From Deltaproteobacteria bacterium (lineage in GTDB: Bacteria > Desulfobacterota_B > Binatia > UBA9968), in contig VBKY01000133.1 in NCBI GenBank assembly GCA_005879255.1, positions 1 through 14,850 on the forward strand: a DNA stretch of 14,850 nucleotides. Direction: 5' to 3'. Below, piece after piece: positions 8,004-13,823 of the stretch. Both the position numbers and the translations under genes were made by a program. Numbering within the stretch: the stretch's first letter is position 1; every line of letters begins with the position of its first letter. The notes beneath the pieces were generated by a model that had not been told where the DNA came from, did no database searches, and worked only from the letters and a program-made list of their open reading frames with translations.

Positions 8004-8248
8004 AAACAGTAAATATCTCAACGAAAGCCAAGACTGTAACGACTTTGTTGAAGAAGGCTAAAAAAGGCGGTCTCATCCTACGTTCTCCTGAAGGAAACGA
8101 GTTCATCTTGGCTGAGATCGATGATTTCAATCGAGAGATCGAACTGACCCGCCAAAACAAGTCGCTGATGAAATTACTAGACGAACGAGGCAAGCAAAAC
8201 AAAACTTTCAATGCGACTGATGTAAAAAGGCAACTCGGAATCGAATAG
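8000..8248 (+). CDS. Cognate antitoxin of the RelE/ParE-type toxin
   Basis: 82 residues, coupled to the toxin gene by a 4-bp ATGA overlap. The N-terminal half (VNISTKAKTVTTLLKKAKKGG, then LILRSPEGNEFILAEIDDF) looks like a Phd/YefM-like dimer and DNA-binding fold. The C-terminal half (REIELTRQNKSLMKLLDERGKQNK, then a short FNATDVKRQLGIE segment) is a polar helical tail suited to wrapping a toxin. From memory, the pair strongly resembles toxin-first pairs common in cyanobacteria, with the same EFILAEIDDF and RQN..LM.LLDER motifs. Base composition is visibly AT-richer than the surroundings. Without its toxin neighbour it would be called hypothetical, so the assignment rests on gene pairing plus that resemblance. 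Confidence 0.78.
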   Translation: MKTVNISTKAKTVTTLLKKAKKGGLILRSPEGNEFILAEIDDFNREIELTRQNKSLMKLLDERGKQNKTFNATDVKRQLGIE

Positions 8249-8294
8249 AGTTGGGCTTCCGATTTCGTTGGCCGAGTCGTCTACAAGAGACTTC

Positions 8295-8597
8295 ATGTAT
8301 TGCCCGAATTGCAGGTCCGAGTATCGCGCTGGTTTCAAATGGTGTAAAGACTGCGACGTTGGGCTTGTGACCGAACTGGCCCCTGAGGAAAAGGCCGAAT
8401 TTATCGACCTGGTTGAAGTCCTTAGTATCGCGGACCCAGGTCAGATCGCGCTTGTTAAATCGATTCTCGAAGCGGAAGAAATTCTTTATCTGCCCCAGGG
8501 CGAAAATTTTAACTTGGGACGAAACATAGCCGTTAGGTTTCTCGTTCCCAGGGACTACCTAATCCAAGCTAGAGAAATTCTGGCCGATTTCGTCTAA
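8295..8597 (+). CDS. Zinc-ribbon plus DUF2007-like protein
   Basis: 100 residues from ATG 8295; the frame also allows TTG 8268, but 8295 places the zinc ribbon at the N-terminus as in relatives. Two CxxC knuckles are seen, MYCPNCRSEYRAGFKWCKDC, giving a four-cysteine zinc site. The rest (VEVLSIADPGQIALVKSILEAEEILYL, then IAVRFLVPRDYLIQAREILADFV) matches the small alpha/beta fold of DUF2007, proposed as a prokaryotic signal-transducing domain. The role is unknown. The ribosome binding site is weak (aagaga). It lies 46 bp after the antitoxin gene and 17 bp before the GFA gene on the same strand, so it may be cotranscribed with the latter. Base composition is intermediate between the toxin-antitoxin pair and the following genes. 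Confidence 0.7.
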   Translation: MYCPNCRSEYRAGFKWCKDCDVGLVTELAPEEKAEFIDLVEVLSIADPGQIALVKSILEAEEILYLPQGENFNLGRNIAVRFLVPRDYLIQAREILADFV

Positions 8598-8614
8598 CTG
8601 ACGTAGGAGGCTCT

Positions 8615-9001
8615 ATGCTTAAAGGTTCATGTCTGTGTGGCGGTATTAAATACGAGATCGACGGCGAACTTGGTGCGGTGACAAACTGCCACTGTAGTCT
8701 TTGTCGCAAGACATCAGGGTCGGCGTTCGCCAGTGGGGCGACGATTCCAGCGAAGTCGTTTCGAATAGTCGGTGGGCAAGAGTTGCTCAAAGAATGGGAA
8801 TCGTCGCCTGGATATCATCGTGTGTTTTGTGGGCGCTGTGGTTCGCCAATCTTGAAACGCAAAGATAATGACCTGGAGCGTCTTCGCTTCCGCCCGGGAA
8901 CTTTGGATAGCGACCCCGGAGTAAAGATGTCCAAGCATACGCACGTCAGATCGAAGGCGCCCTGGGTCGAAATCAATGACGGGTTGCCGCAGTCGGAATG
9001 A
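8615..9001 (+). CDS. GFA-family zinc-binding protein (glutathione-dependent formaldehyde-activating enzyme-like)
   Basis: 128 residues with the complete set of family cysteines: C6 and C8 in GSCLCGGIKYE, C25, C27 and C30 in NCHCSLCRKTSGSAF, C72 and C75 in FCGRCGSPI, plus a conserved C-terminal H110 and W117 in HTHVRSKAPW. The founding member Gfa of Paracoccus accelerates S-hydroxymethylglutathione formation, but most relatives are uncharacterised and some carry out unrelated chemistry, so the formaldehyde role is not assumed. ATG 8615 follows a textbook AGGAGG by 4 bases. Its stop overlaps the start of the DNA glycosylase gene as ATGA, so the two are translationally coupled. An enzyme handling an alkylating aldehyde beside an alkylation-repair glycosylase would make sense, though this is inference. 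Confidence 0.9.
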   Translation: MLKGSCLCGGIKYEIDGELGAVTNCHCSLCRKTSGSAFASGATIPAKSFRIVGGQELLKEWESSPGYHRVFCGRCGSPILKRKDNDLERLRFRPGTLDSDPGVKMSKHTHVRSKAPWVEINDGLPQSE

Positions 9002-9657
9002 GAATGCAGAGACCAGTTATCAGGAGAGAGAATCCAGAATCACTGGCCCGCGCATTAGCATTTTCTAACTCGGCCTTGAAATTACCGCGTTCTTTTTACG
9101 AACAGCCGACCATCGACGTTGCCAAGCAATTGTTGGGAAAATATCTTGTCCGCAAACATCCGATGGGCAACACCGTCGGACGAATTGTCGAGACTGAGGC
9201 TTACGTTGGACCGCAAGATTTGGCTTGCCACGCGTCAAAGGGACGGACAGCACGCACGGAAGTGATGTTCGGTCAGGCGGGGCACGCGTATGTGTATTTC
9301 ATCTACGGCTTTTATAACATGCTGAATTTGGTCACGGAGGCGAAAGATTATCCTGCGGCGGTGCTGATCCGTGCCGTGGAACCGGTGGAAGGCATCGATT
9401 TAATGGAAAACCGGAGGCGGAACGGCGCACTGCGTTATCTCGCCAACGGTCCGGGAAAGCTGTGTCAGGCATTCGGCATCGATCGGTCCCTAAATGGAGC
9501 CGACCTTTGCGGCAGCGTGCTTTGCGTAAAAGACAGCGGGGAACCGGTACCGAAATTCTTAGCGACACCGCGTATCGGTGTCGATTACGCCGGTAAATGG
9601 AAAGACAAACCGCTTCGCTTTCTTGTCCGTGGCAACGAGTTTGTGTCGAAATTCTAG
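8998..9657 (+). CDS. mpg: 3-methyladenine DNA glycosylase (AAG/MPG family)
   Basis: 219-residue base-excision repair enzyme that removes alkylated purines such as 3-methyladenine and hypoxanthine. It has the AAG fold motifs: LPRSFYEQPTIDVAKQLLGK (29-48), RIVETEAYVGPQDLACHASKG (62-82), YVYFIYGFYNMLNLV, the NGPGKLCQAFGID active-site loop and RIGVDYAGKWKDKPLRFLV near the end. By alignment with human AAG, E67 is the catalytic base (E125), Y69 the intercalating tyrosine (Y127) and H78 the H136 equivalent. The start at 8998 (ATGA overlap with the GFA gene) gives ~28 residues before the core. ATG 9004 is an alternative; no Shine-Dalgarno precedes either, so reinitiation after the upstream stop is likely. 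Confidence 0.95.
   Translation: MRMQRPVIRRENPESLARALAFSNSALKLPRSFYEQPTIDVAKQLLGKYLVRKHPMGNTVGRIVETEAYVGPQDLACHASKGRTARTEVMFGQAGHAYVYFIYGFYNMLNLVTEAKDYPAAVLIRAVEPVEGIDLMENRRRNGALRYLANGPGKLCQAFGIDRSLNGADLCGSVLCVKDSGEPVPKFLATPRIGVDYAGKWKDKPLRFLVRGNEFVSKF
9563..9583. repeat. Perfect 8-bp stem with 5-nt loop inside the glycosylase gene
   Basis: CGACACCG at 9563-9570 pairs fully with CGGTGTCG at 9576-9583 around CGTAT. It lies within codons for the conserved TPRIGVDY segment near the C-terminus, so it is probably a by-product of coding sequence. A function in the mRNA is not indicated. Confidence 0.35.
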
Positions 9658-9699
9658 ATCCCTTCGCATATTGTGCTCGAAGACGCACCGGTCGGCTCT

Positions 9700-9713
9700 T
9701 CAACTTAAGTTGA
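9700..9713. promoter_or_regulatory. 14-bp perfect palindrome upstream of membrane protein gene, possible operator
   Basis: TCAACTTAAGTTGA is fully self-complementary and sits in the short gap after the glycosylase gene, 37 bp before the preferred ATG (9751) of the next gene. Its length and position are those of a repressor or activator site. No T-run follows, and with no loop it would be a poor RNA terminator. Confidence 0.4.
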
Positions 9714-9750
9714 TTTGAAACACCTTCGGCGGATTTTGATTCTGAACGAG

Positions 9751-10275
9751 ATGAAAACTGCGCTTCTTTTGCTAATTCTGCAAGGAATTCTAGGAGCCTT
9801 TGATACACTCTATTACCACGAGTTTCGTCTGCGGTTGCCTAGTGCTTTGACCGCGCGGAAAGAACTCAAGCTACATGCGGCACGTGATCTTCTCTATGCG
9901 ATTATATTCGGCTCTTTAGCTTGGCGAAGCTGGAATGGTCTGTGGGCGTGGATTGTCGTAGGGCTCTTGGTGACTGAGGTTGTCATTACTCTGTGGGACT
10001 TTTTGGAAGAGGATCGCTCCCGCAAAGTTCCTGCGGGAGAGCGAAGCACACATGCGATCATGGGAATCGTGTACGGTGCCGTCTTGGCTAATTTGCTACC
10101 AGAAATCTTGCGCTGGGGACGGTTGCCTACCGGATTCGCTCAGCACGATTATGTGGTGCTGAGTTGGATCTTGAGCGTGATGGCATTCGGTGTCTTTGTA
10201 TCGGGACTGCGCGACATCGTAGCGGTCCGGCGACTCGGGCTGGCGACTGGTTCCGCGGAATTCGCGCGAATCTGA
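9751..10275 (+). CDS. Conserved five-helix membrane protein of unknown function
   Basis: 174 residues from ATG 9751. The frame extends to TTG 9715, but that codon abuts the palindrome and has no ribosome binding site, so 9751 is preferred although its own Shine-Dalgarno is weak. Five hydrophobic segments are visible at about 3-21, 44-60, 63-83, 100-120 and 133-158. Polar features stand out: FDTLYYHEFRLRLP after helix 1, ELKLHAARD before helix 2, TLWDFLEEDRSRKVPAGERSTHAIMG between helices 3 and 4. These acidic and His residues at membrane borders recall metal- or cofactor-handling membrane proteins, but I recognise no named family. I have a vague memory of similar proteins in proteobacteria. 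The following gene starts 32 bp downstream on the same strand. Confidence 0.75.
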   Translation: MKTALLLLILQGILGAFDTLYYHEFRLRLPSALTARKELKLHAARDLLYAIIFGSLAWRSWNGLWAWIVVGLLVTEVVITLWDFLEEDRSRKVPAGERSTHAIMGIVYGAVLANLLPEILRWGRLPTGFAQHDYVVLSWILSVMAFGVFVSGLRDIVAVRRLGLATGSAEFARI

Positions 10276-10307
10276 AAACAATTGTTTGACAGTTGCGGGA
10301 AGACTCA

Positions 10308-11066
10308 ATGGCGGAAAATTCGGAGAAAGAAATCGAAGAAATCATCGCCGACCGGCTCCGTGAAGCGGATTTAAAATTTGTAACGGAAAAGGCGATCGGC
10401 GGGCTGGCGCCGGATTTCATCGTCTTCGCCCCGGATGGGAGGCGGTTTATTGTCGAAGCCCGAAGTTGGGATTTTCCCGGTCTGACGACGGAAGCTAGCC
10501 GTCAGGCGCAGTTCTATCAAGACGCGGCGCAGACAGACGGTGCGTTCGTGGTGATCCCGGGCTTGAAACGAAACTTGCCGTCCAAAGGGGTTGTGACGGT
10601 CGACGGTTTGGTGCCTGCGCTAATGGCCGAATTTCAGAGCACAAAAGCGCGTGCCAATCCGTCAGAGGTGACCAAGGTAGAAAAACTGATTTTCGCCGCC
10701 ATGCCATTCGCGCCACAATATGAAGACGTTTTCTTCGTGGCGATGAGCTATGCGGCGGAGCAAGTCGGCGCGGTCTGCGACCGCGTTGACCGGCGCGAGT
10801 TTCAAGGCAACGTCGTGGAAGAGATTCACAGGATGATCCGCAAATCGGTCGCAGTCATTGTCGATCTGTCGGAATCTAAACCAAACGTGCTTTACGAAGC
10901 GGGCTATGCTCATGCGCTGAAAAAGCCTTGCATCCATATCTGTTCGACTTCGATGGACAAGCTTCCTTTTGACGTCGCGCAGTGGAAGACTACCCAATAT
11001 CAAGCGGGCCAAACGCACAAATTGCGCAAGGATTTGACTCAGCGCTTGAAAGCGATCGTCGATTAA
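10308..11066 (+). CDS. Fusion of nuclease-like domain and TIR/nucleoside deoxyribosyltransferase-like domain
   Basis: 252 residues from ATG 10308 with GGGAAGA upstream; TTG 10293 would add five residues. Residues ~5-115 resemble a PD-(D/E)xK nuclease fold: helix EIEEIIADRLREADLKFV, then LAPDFIVFAPDGRRFIVEARSW with D36 and E50, but the usual E-x-K reads E-A-R (R52), followed by a long helix and AFVVIPGL. Residues ~125-250 form a Rossmann-like domain: KLIFAAMPF, AVCDRVDRREFQGNVVEEIHRMI, VAVIVDLSESKPNVLYEAGYAHAL, and KLPFDVAQWKTTQY. NPNVxYExGYAHA is the signature of TIR-like and nucleoside 2-deoxyribosyltransferase-like proteins, with E197 in the position of the catalytic glutamate. Such domains cleave or transfer N-glycosidic bonds in nucleotides or NAD, often in antiphage effectors. 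A nucleotidase-like gene follows 14 bp later. Confidence 0.78.
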   Translation: MAENSEKEIEEIIADRLREADLKFVTEKAIGGLAPDFIVFAPDGRRFIVEARSWDFPGLTTEASRQAQFYQDAAQTDGAFVVIPGLKRNLPSKGVVTVDGLVPALMAEFQSTKARANPSEVTKVEKLIFAAMPFAPQYEDVFFVAMSYAAEQVGAVCDRVDRREFQGNVVEEIHRMIRKSVAVIVDLSESKPNVLYEAGYAHALKKPCIHICSTSMDKLPFDVAQWKTTQYQAGQTHKLRKDLTQRLKAIVD

Positions 11067-11080
11067 GACCGCTCAGACGA

Positions 11081-11713
11081 ATGCAATCTGCCCCAAGAAC
11101 AATCTACGTCGACATGGACGACGTGTTGTGTCACGCGGCGCGGCATTTCCTCATGATTGTCGAGCGCGAGTTCGGAAAGAGAATCGAATACGAGCAGTTG
11201 ACCAACTTCGATGTTGGTCAGTCTTGTGGACTTCGGCCGGGTGAGCGCGAGGAGTTGTATCGAATCGTGCATCGGCGCGATGAACTGTTAAGCATGGCGC
11301 CGGTCAGTGACGCGATTGCGGTTCTCGAAGGTTGGGAAAAGCGGGGATTCGAGATTGCGATCATCACGGGCCGACCTCCGGAAACCTACGAAACGTCGAT
11401 CGAGTGGTTATCGAAGCACCGGGTTCCTTTTCAGTCTTTTACCGTCGTGGACAAGTATTCACGCTTTTTGACCGAGCAGACTGGCGCCATTAGCTTGGCT
11501 GAACTAGCGGCGCAGCGGTTTTGTTGGGCCGTGGAAGATTCGCTGCCAATGGCCCATTATCTGGCTGACAAAATGAAAGTACCGGTTGCGCTAATCGATT
11601 GCCCGTGGAATCAAACCGATACTGAACAGGTGGGAGTTAGTCGATATCGTCATTGGCAAGCGATTGCAGAGGCATTCACCGTGCTCACCATCCGATGTGG
11701 AGATAAGGAATGA
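11081..11713 (+). CDS. HAD-superfamily 5'(3')-deoxyribonucleotidase-like phosphatase
   Basis: 210 residues from ATG 11081; the open frame extends to 10982 but that would overlap the upstream gene by 85 bp. HAD motifs: motif I TIYVDMDDVLCHAA with nucleophile D11 and D13; motif II IITGRP with T96; a lysine in VVDKYSRF as possible motif III; motif IV AVEDSLPMA with E152 and D153. The helical cap after motif I (residues ~18-75) fits the type C deoxynucleotidase family, which removes phosphate from deoxypyrimidine monophosphates. Substrate specificity is inferred from overall layout only. It starts 14 bp after the nuclease/TIR-like fusion, so the two genes are almost certainly cotranscribed, and both could act on nucleotides. 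No clear Shine-Dalgarno is seen. Confidence 0.78.
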   Translation: MQSAPRTIYVDMDDVLCHAARHFLMIVEREFGKRIEYEQLTNFDVGQSCGLRPGEREELYRIVHRRDELLSMAPVSDAIAVLEGWEKRGFEIAIITGRPPETYETSIEWLSKHRVPFQSFTVVDKYSRFLTEQTGAISLAELAAQRFCWAVEDSLPMAHYLADKMKVPVALIDCPWNQTDTEQVGVSRYRHWQAIAEAFTVLTIRCGDKE

Positions 11714-11838
11714 TACTCATGAGCCCGGTGTATCCCACTCGTCTAAAAGTCGCGCCGAGCCGAGAAGCTGCAAGATTACACCAGGCAACGTGAATCGCGT
11801 CTTGCTCGCGCGCGTTAACGAAAATTTGGCGCGACCGC

Positions 11839-12708
11839 ATGTTCCCTCGATTTGGAAACGGGATAAGCTGCTCACTTCTGATTTGCACGACTCTCGTTAC
11901 AGGTTGCGCGACATCCATCGGTATTCGAGACCCGTCAAAGACAGCGATGATGGCGGCCGCGGCGAGTGGTGACACCGGGCGCGCCAAAGAACTGATCGCT
12001 CAAGGAACGGAAGTGAATTTTACCGATCGCGGGCTCTCACCCTTGGGCGTGGCGATCATCGGCGGTCATCTTGCGACCGCGCGAGCGCTGTTGGATGGCG
12101 GCGCGACGGCCGATTTAGAGTTGGAGGACGGCAATCGCGCGCTTACCATTGCCGCGCGGCAGGGAAACGTCGAAGCGGTGAAACTGTTGCTCAGCTTCAA
12201 AACCGATCCGAGAGCAAAAAATCGCTCCGGCGAAACCGCGCTACAACTGGCGGCGTGGGATGGCCACGCGACGCTTGTACAGCCGCTAATCGCCGCCGGT
12301 GCAGACCCGAACAGCCGTGATGCTTCGGACACCACACCGTTGCTTGCCGCTGCCGGTCGAGAAAAAGTTGAGGCAGTCAAAGCGCTCATCCAAGCCGGCG
12401 CCGATGTCAACGCGGGAGGCTTGAAGAGCGGTGTCACGCCGCTTTTGTTGGCGGCAGGATCCGGTCACGTGAATACCGTGAGAGCTTTGCTCGCCGCGGG
12501 CGCTGACGCAAACGCTACAGCAAGTGGCGTGACCGCGCTGAGGATTGCTGCGGCCATGGGCAACGCGCTCATGGTCAAAGATCTTGTTGCCGCCGGCGCG
12601 CGAATAAATGATCGCGACTCGCAAGGCCGAACGGCGCTCACGCTGGCGCGGCAAGGAAAACACAGCGACGTGGTAAAAATTCTTCAAGCAGCAGGAGCGA
12701 CGGAATAG
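11839..12708 (+). CDS. Ankyrin-repeat lipoprotein
   Basis: 289 residues. The N-terminus has a hydrophobic stretch (ISCSLLICTTLVTGC) ending in lipobox VTGC, so the mature protein would start at a lipidated C23 and be anchored in the envelope. From residue ~34 to the end there are eight ankyrin repeats of ~31-33 residues. Examples of repeat cores are GETALQLAAWDGHATLVQPL, DTTPLLAAAGREKVEAVKAL and GVTPLLLAAGSGHVNTVRAL, each followed by an AGADxN-type turn. The first (KTAMMAAAASGDTGRAKELI) and last (GRTALTLARQGKHSDVVKIL) are capping repeats. The solenoid fills the entire mature protein, with no enzymatic domain, so it is a binding scaffold; the partner is unknown. ATG 11839 has no obvious ribosome binding site, and a 125-bp gap precedes it. 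Confidence 0.88.
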   Translation: MFPRFGNGISCSLLICTTLVTGCATSIGIRDPSKTAMMAAAASGDTGRAKELIAQGTEVNFTDRGLSPLGVAIIGGHLATARALLDGGATADLELEDGNRALTIAARQGNVEAVKLLLSFKTDPRAKNRSGETALQLAAWDGHATLVQPLIAAGADPNSRDASDTTPLLAAAGREKVEAVKALIQAGADVNAGGLKSGVTPLLLAAGSGHVNTVRALLAAGADANATASGVTALRIAAAMGNALMVKDLVAAGARINDRDSQGRTALTLARQGKHSDVVKILQAAGATE

Positions 12709-12717
12709 CGCGCTATT
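12704..12717. repeat. 14-bp palindrome spanning the stops of two convergent genes
   Basis: AATAGCGCGCTATT is perfectly self-complementary. It contains the TAG stop of the ankyrin gene (+) and most of the TAA stop of the glyoxalase gene (-), which end only 7 bp apart. It may form a small hairpin in both mRNAs, but there is no T-run, so it is not a classical terminator. Confidence 0.5.
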
Positions 12718-13168
12718 AGCTCACCTTCACGGGTGGGCCGCTCTTCGAGTGGCGCTCGGTGAGTTCCAGGAGATAACCGTCAGGGTCCTCGATAAATGCT
12801 ACGTGGTCTTGGCTACCCGGACGATTGGGTTGTGGCCCGAGAGTAAATTTTACGCCTTCGGCTTTTAGTTTCTCACTCAATTTGTATAGGTCGGAGACGT
12901 AAAGGGCAACATGGCCGTACCATTTTGGCATTTCTTTGACATGCCCCGGCCCGGCGGTCTCGATTAATTCGATACCGGGATATTCGTCTTCAGTGCCGTA
13001 ACCGAGATAACCGACGCGCTCGTTTTTCTCCGGGTTGGGCCGAATGCGCTGCACGTCCATGCCGAGCAGCCGCGTGTAAAAATCAATGCTCCGGTCGAGA
13101 TCGCTGACCAGCATCATCGTGTGTGGGATGCGAAAGGTGACGTTGTCTTTGGTTTTTTCGCCGGCCAT
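12716..13168 (-). CDS. gloA: Glyoxalase I-like protein (VOC superfamily)
   Basis: 150 residues, close to the length of bacterial lactoylglutathione lyases (~135). Two betaalphabetabetabeta units are seen: RIPHTMMLVSDLDRSIDFYTRLLGM in the first and YGHVALYVSDLYKLSEKLKAEG in the second, ending IEDPDGYLLELTER. Metal ligands align with E. coli GloA H5, E56, H74 and E122 as H16, E67 (GIELIE), H86 (YGHVAL) and E135 (LLEL). The enzyme isomerises the methylglyoxal-glutathione hemithioacetal to lactoylglutathione. All four ligands being present supports metal catalysis, though other VOC activities cannot be excluded. ATG 13168 has GGGAGA six bases upstream. The N-terminus carries ~10 extra polar residues. 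Confidence 0.85.
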   Translation of the reverse strand: MAGEKTKDNVTFRIPHTMMLVSDLDRSIDFYTRLLGMDVQRIRPNPEKNERVGYLGYGTEDEYPGIELIETAGPGHVKEMPKWYGHVALYVSDLYKLSEKLKAEGVKFTLGPQPNRPGSQDHVAFIEDPDGYLLELTERHSKSGPPVKVS

Positions 13169-13358
13169 GATTTTCTCCCTTTGTTTTTCCGCGACACTGC
13201 GAATCAGTAAACCGAAAATGTGAAACTTTCGAGCGAGACTAGCGCAGGAAAAGGCAGAGGGTCAAGGCGTGTAGCCGAGCGCAGTAGACGTGATTACCGG
13301 GAGTAGAGTTTTTGAATGTGATCTTCCGGGAGAACAAGCAAGTCGCAACGTTGAATTA
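13169..13358. other. Intergenic region with candidate glyoxalase promoter and imperfect direct repeat
   Basis: Leader and spacer between the 51-residue gene and the glyoxalase gene, both on the minus strand. It holds the glyoxalase ribosome binding site, a candidate promoter at 13236-13265 and a pair of similar 14-15-mers at 13290-13303 (GTGATTACCGGGAG) and 13318-13332 (GTGATCTTCCGGGAG), 28 bp apart in the same orientation. No further gene is seen. Confidence 0.5.
13236..13265 (-). promoter_or_regulatory. Candidate sigma-70-type promoter for the glyoxalase gene
   Basis: On the minus strand TTGACC (13265-13260) is followed after 18 bp by TAGTCT (13241-13236), about 70 bp before the glyoxalase ATG. 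The -35 is good but the -10 matches the consensus at only about half its positions. Confidence 0.25.
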
Positions 13359-13514
13359 TTAGAGATGATGCCGATCCAGACGTCTTTGTCTTCCGGCCCA
13401 ATAAATCAGTGCCACGAGAACGAATAGCGTAACTGCCCAATTTCTCAGAGCCCAATCGATGACTCGGATCAGTTCCGAAGACAACCGTCCGGCGAATTCC
13501 CCGATCATGTCCAT
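13359..13514 (-). CDS. 51-residue single-span membrane protein
   Basis: The short gene runs from ATG 13514 to TAA 13361-13359. The protein begins MDMIGEFAGRLSSELIRVID, an amphipathic stretch, followed by one clear hydrophobic span at residues ~26-40 (WAVTLFVLVALIYWA) and a very basic tail, GRQRRLDRHHL, so the C-terminus is probably cytoplasmic. The case for a real gene is the ribosome binding site: GGAGGTGAT (minus strand, 13526-13518) matches the 16S anti-Shine-Dalgarno over nine bases, with seven bases between GGAGG and ATG. No family recognised. It lies between the FAD subunit gene (309 bp upstream) and the glyoxalase gene. Small amphipathic-plus-TM proteins of this type are often regulators or accessory subunits, but nothing here names a partner. 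Confidence 0.68.
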   Translation of the reverse strand: MDMIGEFAGRLSSELIRVIDWALRNWAVTLFVLVALIYWAGRQRRLDRHHL

Positions 13515-13823
13515 ATGATCACCTCCGGGAAAAGCGATTCGCGCAACGAGCTTGGAGTTGATCTAATGATAGAGGGACGGGCTGCCGACGCGCAAGAACG
13601 AGGCACCCAAGAACGTAAAAATTTCATTGAGTAAAATGGTGTAAGGCGTACCAGGATTGCCCATGTCGGCACGTTTCGGTCAAGCCAATGTGTCTGCTGA
13701 CGAATGGCGGGCTCGATGTCGGCTGCGATTGGTAAATTGCAGTGCCAATCGAGGGCCGCAAAAAGATTCGAAACTGATTAACAGAAGTCGAGTCGAAAGG
13801 TGAGAAATTAAACTGACTGAAAT
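13515..13823. other. Intergenic region without a convincing gene
   Basis: About 310 bp between the FAD subunit gene and the 51-residue gene. Only the ribosome binding site of the latter is clear. A 33-codon minus-strand frame (13664-13563) and a 22-codon plus-strand frame (13566-13634) exist but overlap each other and carry no convincing initiation signals. No terminator hairpin was seen after the FAD subunit gene. The stretch is relatively AT-rich and may hold the promoter of the small gene. Confidence 0.5.
13518..13526 (-). promoter_or_regulatory. Near-perfect Shine-Dalgarno of the 51-residue gene
   Basis: GGAGGTGAT on the minus strand, seven bases (GGAGG to ATG) from the start codon at 13514. 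It is the strongest match to the 16S rRNA tail seen in the window and is the main reason for calling this small gene. Confidence 0.75.

Noticed and set aside
13566..13634. 22-codon plus-strand frame with a GGAG about 8 bases before its ATG
   Set aside because: Very short, polar, overlaps the antisense frame and has no supporting feature.
13563..13664. 33-codon minus-strand frame in the intergenic region upstream of the 51-residue gene
   Set aside because: It has a protein-like mix of residues but no ribosome binding site and no recognisable family; kept only as a note.
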